A DNA stretch of 64,000 nt from Sporosarcina ureae. Lineage in GTDB: Bacteria > Bacillota > Bacilli > Bacillales_A > Planococcaceae. Location of the stretch: the NCBI RefSeq assembly GCF_002101375.1, contig NZ_CP015207.1:620001-684000 (forward strand). Direction: 5' to 3'. How positions within the stretch are numbered: the stretch's first letter is position 1; every line of letters begins with the position of its first letter. Of this stretch, positions 37,625 through 45,817 are shown piece after piece. A program made the translations under genes and the position numbers. Below the pieces are notes generated by a model. It made no database searches. It was not told the DNA's origin and worked only from the letters and a program-made list of their open reading frames with translations.

Positions 37625-37653
37625 ATAATAACATCTTTAGTATCAAGTGTCAA
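37625..37653 (-). promoter_or_regulatory. Proximal infC promoter
   Basis: TTGACA at 37648-37653, 17-bp spacer, TATTAT at 37625-37630 (minus strand), a near-consensus SigmaA promoter whose transcript would begin at the L20-type leader. Confidence 0.8.
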
Positions 37654-37713
37654 TAACTCTGCAAATCTCATTGTCGGATGCACAGGTTATGTTTGAATTA
37701 ATTCAACTTTTAA

Positions 37714-37742
37714 AGTATAGCGTATTATAAATGGGATTGCAA
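37714..37742 (-). promoter_or_regulatory. Distal infC promoter
   Basis: TTGCAA at 37737-37742, 17-bp spacer, TATACT at 37714-37719 on the minus strand. Both hexamers and the spacing are the same as in the thrS promoter at 40184-40212. Confidence 0.6.
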
Positions 37743-37805
37743 CTACTTTTTTTCAGCATTTTTGAAAAGCCGAATGAAAACAGCTTTAAATCCACTTTGA
37801 CGCAT
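37743..37805 (-). CDS. Possible 20-residue cationic micro-ORF
   Basis: Between thrS and infC, an ATG at 37803-37805 opens a 20-codon frame rich in Lys, Arg and Phe (MRQSGFKAVF ... NAEKK) ending at TAG 37743-37745, right next to the distal infC promoter. GGGAG lies about 11 bases upstream. It could be chance; no homologue is known to me. The surrounding 37860-37942 stretch has no clear feature. Confidence 0.2.
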   Translation of the reverse strand: MRQSGFKAVFIRLFKNAEKK

Positions 37806-37829
37806 GTTTTTGGCTTCTCCCATGAAACT

Positions 37830-37851
37830 AGCCAGGAAGATCTTCCTGGCT
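37830..37851. terminator. Perfect palindrome downstream of thrS
   Basis: AGCCAGGAAG-AT-CTTCCTGGCT, an 11-bp perfect inverted repeat about 90 bases past the thrS stop. On the minus strand only CTAGTTTC follows, so termination would be weak; processing is an alternative. Confidence 0.45.
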
Positions 37852-37942
37852 GTCTCTTTGCTACGCTGACTGTTTGTATGAAGCCTTTAGAAGTGGGAAG
37901 ACTCGATTTAAAAAACGGATCTACGTTACTTACTTCTTTCTA

Positions 37943-39877
37943 TTAGTCTTTCTTCACGTCTTTTTTAATTAACTCAAGGAACGCGTCGAATGACATGCTT
38001 TCAGAATTTTGTTCACCGTATTTACGAACATTGACTTCGCCGGCTTCCATTTCACGATCTCCTAGAACAAGCATATAAGGAACCTTTTGTACTTGTGCTT
38101 CACGGATCTTATAACCAATCTTCTCGTCTCGGCTGTCCACATCTACTCGGAACCCAGCCATTATCAGTTTCTCTTTTACGTCCTCTGCATAATCAAAGTG
38201 AACGTCAGGTGATACTGGGATAAGTTCTACCTGAATTGGTGCTAACCATGTTGGGAAAGCTCCTTTGTATTCTTCAATTAAGAAGGCAACAAATCGTTCC
38301 ATTGTTGACACAACGCCTCTATGGATTACGACTGGACGATGTTGCTTGCCGTCTTCTCCGATATACGTGAGGTCGAAGCGCTCAGGTAATAAGAAGTCCA
38401 GTTGTGCAGTGGAAAGTGTTTCTTCCATTCCAATCGCTGTTTTTACTTGTACATCCAATTTCGGACCGTAGAATGCTGCCTCGCCTTCTTCTTCTGTATA
38501 CGGAAGCCCCATCTCATCCATCGCTTCTTTTAACATAGCTTGTGCGCGTTCCCACATTTCATCGTCATCAAAGTATTTCGTTGTATCTTCAGGATCGCGA
38601 TACGATAGACGGAATGAATAATCTTTAATATTGAAGTCTTTATACACTTCGATGATCAACAAGACGACACGTTTAAACTCTTCTTTAATCTGATCAGGCC
38701 GCACGAAGATATGCGCATCGTTCAATGTCATTCCACGTACGCGCTGAAGACCGGAAAGCGCTCCGGACATTTCATAGCGGTGCATAGTGCCGAGTTCTGC
38801 CAAACGAAGAGGCAAGTTACGGTACGAATGAATCCCATTTTTGTAAATCATCATGTGATGAGGGCAGTTCATTGGACGTAAAACCAGATCTTCGTTGTCC
38901 ATGCTCATTGTTGGGAACATGCCATCTTGATAGTGATCCCAGTGACCTGACGTTTTGTAGAGCTCTACACTTCCAAGTACCGGAGTATAGACGTGCTGAT
39001 AGCCTAGTCTTTCTTCTTTATCCACAATATAACGCTCTACTACGCGTCGAATTGTAGCGCCTTTTGGCAACCAGAGCGGAAGACCTTGTCCGACTTTTTG
39101 TGAGTTCGTAAAGAGATTCAGTTCTTTACCGATTTTACGGTGATCTCGTTCTTTCGCTTCTTCGAGCATACGCAAGTGTTCTTTTAGCTCGTCTTTTTTG
39201 AAGAAAGCTGTTCCGTAAATACGTTGAAGCATTTTGTTATCAGAGTTCCCTCTCCAATAAGCGCCGGCAATGCTTAACAATTTAAATTCTTTTAGTTTAC
39301 CTGTAGACGGGACATGGATACCACGGCATAAGTCGAAAAATTCACCTTGTTCATAGATCGACACTTGTTGATCTTCAGGAATCGCTTCAAGAAGTTCCAA
39401 TTTGTATTCATCGTCAATTTCTTTAAAGCGCTTTTCGGCTTCTGCACGCGATACATCGTGACGAATGATCGGCAAGTTTTCGCCAATGATGCGTTTCATT
39501 TCTTTTTCTAATTCTGGTAGATCTTCTGCTGTGATGGGTGTAGGTGAATCGATATCATAATAGAACCCATTTTCGATAGTAGGACCTATTCCAAGTTTCG
39601 CATCCGGGAATTTGCGTTTGACGGCTTGTGCTAAAAGGTGAGCCGTACTATGGCGCAGAATTTCCAATGCTTCATCTGAAGTTGGAGTAATGATACTAAT
39701 ATCTCCATCTGCATGGATTGGTGATTTCAAATCGATCAGCTGATCTCCGATTTTCCCTGCCAATGCGCTTTTACGCAATCCAGGACTGATGGAGCCTGCA
39801 ATTTCTTCTGTAGTAACACCGTCTTCAAATTCTTTTACTGCTCCATCTGGAAATGTTAAATGAATATTTTCTGGCAT
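37943..39877 (-). CDS. thrS: Threonyl-tRNA synthetase
   Basis: Class II synthetase of 644 residues: N-terminal TGS domain (about 1-63), editing domain with [10 protein letters not shown] and the zinc-site cluster, catalytic core with motif 2 ([16 protein letters not shown]) and motif 3, then the anticodon-binding domain. Zinc-binding residues are in [10 protein letters not shown]. It charges tRNA-Thr and is controlled by a T-box leader upstream. Start ATG at 39877 with AAAGGGAG. Confidence 0.97.
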   Translation of the reverse strand: MPENIHLTFPDGAVKEFEDGVTTEEIAGSISPGLRKSALAGKIGDQLIDLKSPIHADGDISIITPTSDEALEILRHSTAHLLAQAVKRKFPDAKLGIGPTIENGFYYDIDSPTPITAEDLPELEKEMKRIIGENLPIIRHDVSRAEAEKRFKEIDDEYKLELLEAIPEDQQVSIYEQGEFFDLCRGIHVPSTGKLKEFKLLSIAGAYWRGNSDNKMLQRIYGTAFFKKDELKEHLRMLEEAKERDHRKIGKELNLFTNSQKVGQGLPLWLPKGATIRRVVERYIVDKEERLGYQHVYTPVLGSVELYKTSGHWDHYQDGMFPTMSMDNEDLVLRPMNCPHHMMIYKNGIHSYRNLPLRLAELGTMHRYEMSGALSGLQRVRGMTLNDAHIFVRPDQIKEEFKRVVLLIIEVYKDFNIKDYSFRLSYRDPEDTTKYFDDDEMWERAQAMLKEAMDEMGLPYTEEEGEAAFYGPKLDVQVKTAIGMEETLSTAQLDFLLPERFDLTYIGEDGKQHRPVVIHRGVVSTMERFVAFLIEEYKGAFPTWLAPIQVELIPVSPDVHFDYAEDVKEKLIMAGFRVDVDSRDEKIGYKIREAQVQKVPYMLVLGDREMEAGEVNVRKYGEQNSESMSFDAFLELIKKDVKKD

Positions 39878-39904
39878 GTGTATGACTCCCTTTCTTTTTT
39901 TGAA

Positions 39905-40177
39905 CGCAAAAAAGCCTCATCCCTAAAGGGACGAGGCTTGAGCTCGTGGTTCCACCCTTCTTCCTTCCATTCGCAAAAACGCGAAAAGACCGAAGCTTTC
40001 GATCGGCTAACGGGCCGTTACCGTCATCAGCTACTCAATTTCACTGATGCTGCTCGGAGGTGGTACATTTATCTTCTGCCTACAAGGGTTTCAGCCATGC
40101 CCCTGTTCTCTGGAAAGGTGAAAAAATAAATTATTGTCCTCTTCGATGCATTGTAATATGTTATGAATGTTGAACTG
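39905..40177 (-). promoter_or_regulatory. T-box leader of thrS (specifier ACC)
   Basis: The T-box core GGGTGGAACCACG lies at 39945-39957 (minus strand) and is followed by a terminator AAGCCTCGTCCC / GGGATGAGGCTT with TTTTTT (39908-39939). Upstream, the specifier-loop sequence GTACCACCTCCGAG places an ACC threonine codon at 40062-40064, followed by the usual A. Uncharged tRNA-Thr should stabilise the antiterminator. Confidence 0.9.
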
Positions 40178-40183
40178 TGTAAT

Positions 40184-40212
40184 AGTATAGAAAAGTCTGA
40201 GCGTAATTGCAA
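40184..40212 (-). promoter_or_regulatory. thrS promoter
   Basis: Minus strand TTGCAA (40207-40212), 17-bp spacer, TATACT (40184-40189), just before the T-box leader. Confidence 0.75.
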
Positions 40213-40257
40213 GTATAATTTAGTAATTCTTTCAACAAAACCATTTTCTAAGAAAGA

Positions 40258-41199
40258 TTAATCTCGCCAGTTCTCCCCGCCCAGTTTGAATGGCTGGCTG
40301 ACCATGCGGATTCTCTCCATAATTCGTGCAGCTTTAATCGGCTCTTTTTCCCCGCGCTGACTCGTTGTCAGATGATGTTCTAATTCCGTATAATCAAAAT
40401 TAGATGTGAAGAATACAGGGAGCTTTTCCGCCATACGGTACTGCAAAATCGTGCCTAGCACTTCATCGCGTGTCCACGTTGACATGGTCTCTGCCCCTAT
40501 ATCATCCAGCATCAAGACAGGAGCCCTTTTTACAAACTCTATTTTTTCGTCCAATGTTTGGTTTTGGATAGATTGCTTCATTTCACGCAGAAACTCCGGC
40601 ACATACACTACAACAGTCTGAATACGTCTAGTTGCCAGTTCATTCGCCAACGCACCTAAAATGAATGATTTTCCAATACCGAAGTTACCGAATAAATAGA
40701 AGCCTCTTTCAGGGACTTTACCGGTAGACTCAATTTGATTCAGGAAGTCTTTCGCAGCGCGCATTACAATCACGCGACTATCTTCAGAGAGGAAGTTCAC
40801 GTCAGACAGGCGCGCTTCCATCACTTCTTTAGGCATGTACATACTGTTCACCATTTTCGAGATGTTTCTACGTTCATCTTCCAATTGCTTAGTTGGACAG
40901 ACTACGTAATCAATATCAATAAGGCGCTGTGAGATGACTAATTTCGGCTCAAAGCCTTTCATGACATTAATACATCCATCGAGATTCGGACAGCGCTCAC
41001 ATGCGTGAGAAGCCGTTGTGAATTCATATAATTTACCTAGACTGCGGTTGACCACTTCTGTATTGACTTCATCGGAATGATCGCTAATAAATTTTTGTAC
41101 AGCCGGGTCTTCCATCACTTCCGTTCGAAGCTCGTCGTATTTCTGGGCTAATGAAGGAGCATTCACTACGCGTTTCATCGCATCCCCAATTCGTTCCAT
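40258..41199 (-). CDS. dnaI: Primosomal helicase loader DnaI
   Basis: AAA+ ATPase of 313 residues that loads the replicative helicase DnaC. The N-terminal part carries a zinc cluster (CERCPNLDGC, about 64-73); the ATPase part has Walker A FGNFGIGKSF and Walker B VLMLDDIGAE. It begins one base after the dnaB stop, so dnaB-dnaI are translationally linked, as in B. subtilis. Confidence 0.95.
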   Translation of the reverse strand: MERIGDAMKRVVNAPSLAQKYDELRTEVMEDPAVQKFISDHSDEVNTEVVNRSLGKLYEFTTASHACERCPNLDGCINVMKGFEPKLVISQRLIDIDYVVCPTKQLEDERRNISKMVNSMYMPKEVMEARLSDVNFLSEDSRVIVMRAAKDFLNQIESTGKVPERGFYLFGNFGIGKSFILGALANELATRRIQTVVVYVPEFLREMKQSIQNQTLDEKIEFVKRAPVLMLDDIGAETMSTWTRDEVLGTILQYRMAEKLPVFFTSNFDYTELEHHLTTSQRGEKEPIKAARIMERIRMVSQPFKLGGENWRD

Positions 41200-41200
41200 G

Positions 41201-42562
41201 TTATTTCACCTCTGATTCTTGAATCCCCAATTCTTTCAATAACTTCTGGCGTTCTTCTTCCACATTGAAGTCATCAGGCTTTTCGGATTTCTTATTCTTT
41301 TTATCGCGCTTGGAAAACCATTCTGGAACTTTTTCTTCCCGGGTCGGCTTTCGACTTCTAGGCGTCGATTGCTTCCCTTCTTTAAGCCATTTCATGTATT
41401 GATCATGTTCTTCTCTTGATAATTTCAAGGCTGTTTTAGCATCATTTACTTGTTTATTCGCCCAATGGGAAGCAATGCGTTCCACAAAACTACTAGTGAT
41501 TTTTCCATCATTACGTAGCATGACATATTGTAGCAAGACATTGACGACACCCACTGGGAATTTATGCAGATTGATTAATCGTTCAGCAAGCTGAATATCT
41601 ACAAGGAATGGTTCTTTTTTACTTACTTTACGTAACATCTCTTTTGGTGGTGTATGTTCCAAATAAAATAGCAATTCTTCGTCACGACTCATATTTTCTT
41701 TAGGCTCTTCGTCGACTACCGGTTGTGTAAACACCGACTGTAATTTTGGTGGTTGCTTTGATGTATTCATCTTATAAAACTCCGCAGCTGCCTTACGAAC
41801 TCTTTCTTCTGTCAGCTGATGGTTTTCGTCCATTGCAATCATCACGACTTTTTGCATATCAAGCGGACTGAGTGAATACAAGAAAGCTAGCATCGCGATC
41901 ATTTCTTGAGAAATAGAACGCAGAGAAGCTTTAGGAATCATTTGATCGGATAGTCCGTTATAAAATAAATCAAAATTAAAATTCAATACGTAAAACGGTA
42001 TGCCAGGAGGCTCACTTTTCCCTTGAAATTGCATACCTGCAGTCAATTCCATCGCCTGATCGCCTCTTGCTGGTTTATAGACATCTAAAAACGTCCGTGA
42101 TATATCTTGATACTCATCTTTTGCAATAGGTTTCACTAAAAACCGGTCACGCAACTGCCGGTAGGGCTGTTCTCCGATTTTACTGAATAAAAATGTAGAC
42201 AAAAGCGGATCGTTGAAGAAAGAAGATGCATCGAGCGGCGGTAATAGCTCGTATAGGAAAGACCGCTTATCTATTTCTTGTTTTTTCTTATACGTACGTA
42301 ATAATCCAATAGCTTCCAATGAAATCCTCGCTTCAAAAATGGATTGAAGTGGGAAAGAAGACATATTCATCAAATAATAGTGGGTATGTTCTTGCGGTTC
42401 CTTGCTTTCCGCATCTGTCCAAAGAGTCATAAACAGACTGATCGCCTCGGGACCGATAAGTGGCTGATAAAATAGCGTTAGCATCTGCCGATCATACGCA
42501 GAAAAAGGATGTGCTAACTTTACTTCGAAGGAATCGACAGGCTGCAACTCGGTATAAAGCAT
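41201..42562 (-). CDS. dnaB: Replication initiation and membrane attachment protein DnaB
   Basis: Firmicute DnaB of 453 residues, which acts with DnaD and DnaI to open and load the helicase at oriC and at restart sites. The N-terminal winged-helix oligomerisation region (LAHPFSAYDRQMLTLFYQPL) and the C-terminal DnaD-like module (LINLHKFPVGVVNVLLQYVM) are recognisable, with a charged C-terminal tail. It is in the nrdR-dnaB-dnaI cluster. Confidence 0.93.
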   Translation of the reverse strand: MLYTELQPVDSFEVKLAHPFSAYDRQMLTLFYQPLIGPEAISLFMTLWTDAESKEPQEHTHYYLMNMSSFPLQSIFEARISLEAIGLLRTYKKKQEIDKRSFLYELLPPLDASSFFNDPLLSTFLFSKIGEQPYRQLRDRFLVKPIAKDEYQDISRTFLDVYKPARGDQAMELTAGMQFQGKSEPPGIPFYVLNFNFDLFYNGLSDQMIPKASLRSISQEMIAMLAFLYSLSPLDMQKVVMIAMDENHQLTEERVRKAAAEFYKMNTSKQPPKLQSVFTQPVVDEEPKENMSRDEELLFYLEHTPPKEMLRKVSKKEPFLVDIQLAERLINLHKFPVGVVNVLLQYVMLRNDGKITSSFVERIASHWANKQVNDAKTALKLSREEHDQYMKWLKEGKQSTPRSRKPTREEKVPEWFSKRDKKNKKSEKPDDFNVEEERQKLLKELGIQESEVK

Positions 42563-42595
42563 TTAAACAATCGCCTCCCCTTCTAGATCAACAAC

Positions 42596-43063
42596 TTACT
42601 CTTGTTCATCTTTCCTGTTTTGCAATTGTTGCAACTCGTCTATAAAGATGGTGATGTCTTTGTAGTGGCGGTAGACAGACGCAAATCGTACATATGCCAC
42701 TTCATCCACATCCACTAATCGTTCCATCACCATTTCTCCTACTTGTTCGGAATCTATTTCGACATTTCCTGAGCTTCTTAGTTCTTTTTCGATAGAAGCC
42801 ACGATATCTTTTAATTGTTCGATCGGTACCGCACGTTTTTCACAAGCACGAATTAATCCTCTCAGCAACTTTTCACTGCTGAATTCTTCTCGCGTCTTAT
42901 CTTTCTTTACGACAACTAACGGAGAATGCTCTACTTTTTCAAAAGTCGTGAAACGAAAACTACATTTTTCGCATTCACGTCTTCGTCGAATGGAGCGGTT
43001 TTCTTCCGCAGGCCGTGAATCTATTACACGTGTACCGTTGTAGTGACAAGCTGGACATAACAT
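42596..43063 (-). CDS. nrdR: Ribonucleotide reductase repressor NrdR
   Basis: Global repressor of nrd genes, 155 residues. An N-terminal zinc ribbon (C3, C6, C31, C34: CPAC ... CEKC) is followed by an ATP-cone domain ([14 protein letters not shown] onwards). Both modules are complete. In B. subtilis it also precedes dnaB. The downstream gap to dnaB is 33 bases. Confidence 0.96.
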   Translation of the reverse strand: MLCPACHYNGTRVIDSRPAEENRSIRRRRECEKCSFRFTTFEKVEHSPLVVVKKDKTREEFSSEKLLRGLIRACEKRAVPIEQLKDIVASIEKELRSSGNVEIDSEQVGEMVMERLVDVDEVAYVRFASVYRHYKDITIFIDELQQLQNRKDEQE

Positions 43064-43140
43064 AGTTAGTTCCTCCGCATTTCATTAGTACTTTTCATTA
43101 TAACAGAAACTATCCATACAACAACAAACGGACACAGAAA

Positions 43141-43168
43141 AGCACTTCATCCCATAAGATGAAGTGCC
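43141..43168 (-). terminator. Terminator after gapB
   Basis: GGCACTTCATC / GATGAAGTGCT with a 6-base loop, then TTTTCT on the minus strand. Confidence 0.75.
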
Positions 43169-43178
43169 AATTCGTTCA

Positions 43179-44201
43179 TTAAGAAGTTACTTTGTCCGTT
43201 AATGCAGAAGCGACTTTTTTCGCCAATTGCACAACACGTGCTGAATAACCCCATTCATTATCATACCAAGCAAGCACTTTGATTTTACGATCGCCCATGA
43301 CGATAGTAGAAAGGCCGTCAAGTGTTGCGGATTCTGTTGTCGTATTGAAATCGATCGATACAAGAGGCTCTGTAGTAAAGCGAAGAATGCCTTTCATCGG
43401 GCCTTCTGCTGCTTTGCGGAACGCGTTGTTCACTTCTTCAACCGTTACATCTTTTTCTACGTCCACTACCAAGTCCACAAGGGATACATTCGGTGTCGGA
43501 ATACGCAATGCCAAACCATGAATCTTTCCTTCAAGCTCAGGGAGTACAAGAGACAAAGCTTTTGCAGCACCTGTTGAAGTAGGAATGATGGACTCTCCGC
43601 AAGAACGCGCGCGACGCAAATCTTTATGGGGATTGTCCAGGTTCTTCTGATCATTCGTATATGCATGGACAGTTGTCATTAAGCCATTTACAATACCGAA
43701 TTCATCATTCAATACTTTTGCAACTGGCGCTAAACAATTTGTTGTACAACTAGCATTAGAAATTACACTTTGTTTAGTAACGTCTAATTTGTCGTCATTC
43801 ACTCCGATCACAACGGTTACGTCTTCATTTTTACCTGGTGCTGTTAAAATTACTTTCTTTGCACCGGATTCCAAATGAAGTGCTGCTTTGTCACGTGAGT
43901 TGAATACACCTGTTGATTCTATAACGATATCTACACCAAGTTCTTTCCAAGGTAATTTCGAAGGGTCACGCTCAGAAATTAACTGTACACGTTTGCCGTC
44001 GATAATGATCGCGTTTTCTTCCGCTACGATTTCACCATCGAAAACTCCGTGTGTGGAGTCATATTTCAAGAGATGTGCAATCGTTTCAGCTGGATATGTC
44101 GCATTGACAGCAACTAGATTCACATCATCTTCTTTAATAATCTGGCGGAATACCATCCGTCCAATACGGCCGAGTCCGTTAATTGCAATTTTTGTAGTCA
44201 T
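43179..44201 (-). CDS. gapB: Gluconeogenic glyceraldehyde-3-phosphate dehydrogenase
   Basis: A 340-residue GAPDH. The Rossmann loop is INGLGRIGRMVFR and the catalytic Cys is in SNASCTTNCLAP. Length, sequence (VAVNATYPAETIAHLLKYD) and position between coaE and nrdR identify the GapB paralogue, which works in the gluconeogenic direction with NADP preference in Bacillus; speD, present at this locus in B. subtilis, is missing here. Regulation: two CcpN boxes flank and overlap the promoter (see 44222-44281), so repression on glucose is expected. Confidence 0.94.
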   Translation of the reverse strand: MTTKIAINGLGRIGRMVFRQIIKEDDVNLVAVNATYPAETIAHLLKYDSTHGVFDGEIVAEENAIIIDGKRVQLISERDPSKLPWKELGVDIVIESTGVFNSRDKAALHLESGAKKVILTAPGKNEDVTVVIGVNDDKLDVTKQSVISNASCTTNCLAPVAKVLNDEFGIVNGLMTTVHAYTNDQKNLDNPHKDLRRARSCGESIIPTSTGAAKALSLVLPELEGKIHGLALRIPTPNVSLVDLVVDVEKDVTVEEVNNAFRKAAEGPMKGILRFTTEPLVSIDFNTTTESATLDGLSTIVMGDRKIKVLAWYDNEWGYSARVVQLAKKVASALTDKVTS

Positions 44202-44221
44202 TAAAGGGATCCTCCTGCATG

Positions 44222-44281
44222 TATGTTATACTTTATATCTTTAATCGTTCATTAGTATAACACATTTTATCATTATGCCAA
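44222..44281 (-). promoter_or_regulatory. gapB promoter with two inverted CcpN boxes
   Basis: Promoter TTGGCA (44276-44281), 16-bp spacer, TATACT (44254-44259). Two elements fit the CcpN consensus TRTGHYATAYW as I recall it, at all 11 positions: TGTGTTATACT on the minus strand (44254-44264, covering the -10) and TATGTTATACT on the plus strand (44222-44232). Confidence 0.75.
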
Positions 44282-44323
44282 CACTATTACACAATAAATT
44301 TACAAATTAATTCCCTCTATCAT

Positions 44324-44923
44324 TTATCTCGGCACAGCTTGCCAGTTTTCAAGGATTGCATCCAACTGCTTTTCGGTTTCTTCCAATGTATCGTTGTTAT
44401 AAATAACCGCGTCAGCGCCTTGTTCTTTAATATTCATATCTAACTGGGACGCGATTCTGGCAGCCGCTTCTTGTTCTGTCCATTCATTGCGAGCCATCAG
44501 TCTCTGCTTTTGAATTTGCTTCGTGACCGACACGACGACGATCTTCTCCACATACTCCTGAAGTTTACTTTCAAAAAGTAATGGGATGTCCATAATGACG
44601 GTTTGATAGCCTTGTGTAACGTAGTCTTCTCTCTGACTGATCATTCGTCCTCTAATTGCAGGATGCATCAATTCATTTAACTGTCGCCGTTTCACTTCAT
44701 CGCCAAAAATAATGGCGCCAAGCTGTTCGCGATTTAGTGTACCATCTTCACGTACTACTTCTTCACCGAATGTCTGTTGGATTTTATCAAGTAATGGGCT
44801 GCCTGGCTCAACAACTTCCCTCGCGATTACATCCGCATCGACAATAGGGTAACCTTTTTCACGCAACATGTTGGCTACCGTACTTTTCCCGCTTGCAATA
44901 CTTCCCGTCAATCCGATAATCAT
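44324..44923 (-). CDS. coaE: Dephospho-CoA kinase
   Basis: Last step of coenzyme A synthesis, 199 residues. The P-loop GLTGSIASGKST is at the N-terminus, followed by the family stretches VDADVIAREVV and PLLFES. The ATG at 44923 is used because AAGGAG is 8 bases upstream; the GTG three codons earlier is too close. The ribosome site overlaps the end of mutM, indicating one transcript polA-mutM-coaE. Confidence 0.94.
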   Translation of the reverse strand: MIIGLTGSIASGKSTVANMLREKGYPIVDADVIAREVVEPGSPLLDKIQQTFGEEVVREDGTLNREQLGAIIFGDEVKRRQLNELMHPAIRGRMISQREDYVTQGYQTVIMDIPLLFESKLQEYVEKIVVVSVTKQIQKQRLMARNEWTEQEAAARIASQLDMNIKEQGADAVIYNNDTLEETEKQLDAILENWQAVPR

Positions 44924-44935
44924 GTGCACCACTCC

Positions 44936-45808
44936 TTATTTTTGGCATGCTGGACAATAGACAGATGTTCTGCCTGCAATCTGCTTACTTTTAGTCGGTG
45001 TATCGCATGCTACACATGTTTTTTTACCGTACATATGCAGTCGATCCTGCATCGTTCCCGCGTTGCCGTTCACTGAACGATAATCAGATATTGTACTGCC
45101 CCCTGCGTCGATACTTTCTTGCAAAACACGTACAATCTCTTCAAACAATAAAATTTTACGCTTCTTGCTAATTCGTTCTGCTGTACGACCCGGATGGATT
45201 TTCATATGAAACAGTGCTTCTGTAGCGTAAATATTGCCGCATCCTGAAATGACTTTCCCATCCATGATCACTTCTTTGATAGGTTTTCTTTTATACTTCG
45301 GAGTTTCTGCCATCGATAAAAAATGGTCTAGCGCTTCATCGGAAAAAGGTTCGGGTGCCATTTCTAATAAAGGGGGAAAATCTTCTTCCGCCTGTAGTAG
45401 ACGCATTTCGCCGAATCTTCGTATATCCGAGTAGACGAGTAATCCGCCATCTTCCATTTCTAAAAAGACATGTGCATGTTTCCGAAACTTCTCTTCTGTA
45501 ATTTCATCAGGAGAGTTTACGACAAACCATGCACCCGTCATGCCAAGATGGCTGACGAGTAAGTATGGTTCATTTCCTTTCAATAGATGAAAATAAATAT
45601 ATTTACTGCGACGTACAATTTTCTCGATTTGCATGTGCTCCATACCGTGAAGAAAGTCGTCCACAGATTTTCCTTTAATAATCGTTTCTTTTCCAGCAGT
45701 TTTAGAAATGACCACGGTATCCGATACAGAAAGTCGTTTAACCGTCCGCCCTTCCACGAGCGGTGCAAGATCGCGCACCACTCCTTCTACTTCCGGTAAT
45801 TCTGGCAT
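44936..45808 (-). CDS. mutM: Formamidopyrimidine-DNA glycosylase
   Basis: Removes 8-oxoguanine and other oxidised purines. The mature protein must begin with catalytic Pro2, so the start is the ATG at 45808 (MPELPEVEGVV), not the one three codons upstream. The C-terminal zinc finger (CVAC ... CPAC) is complete, 290 residues. It lies directly after polA, a repair-gene pairing conserved in Bacillales. Confidence 0.96.
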   Translation of the reverse strand: MPELPEVEGVVRDLAPLVEGRTVKRLSVSDTVVISKTAGKETIIKGKSVDDFLHGMEHMQIEKIVRRSKYIYFHLLKGNEPYLLVSHLGMTGAWFVVNSPDEITEEKFRKHAHVFLEMEDGGLLVYSDIRRFGEMRLLQAEEDFPPLLEMAPEPFSDEALDHFLSMAETPKYKRKPIKEVIMDGKVISGCGNIYATEALFHMKIHPGRTAERISKKRKILLFEEIVRVLQESIDAGGSTISDYRSVNGNAGTMQDRLHMYGKKTCVACDTPTKSKQIAGRTSVYCPACQK

Positions 45809-45817
45809 ATATATCAC

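Noticed and set aside
37731..37946. 71-codon plus-strand frame between infC and thrS
   Set aside because: No ribosome site, overlaps the end of thrS on the other strand and spans a palindrome.
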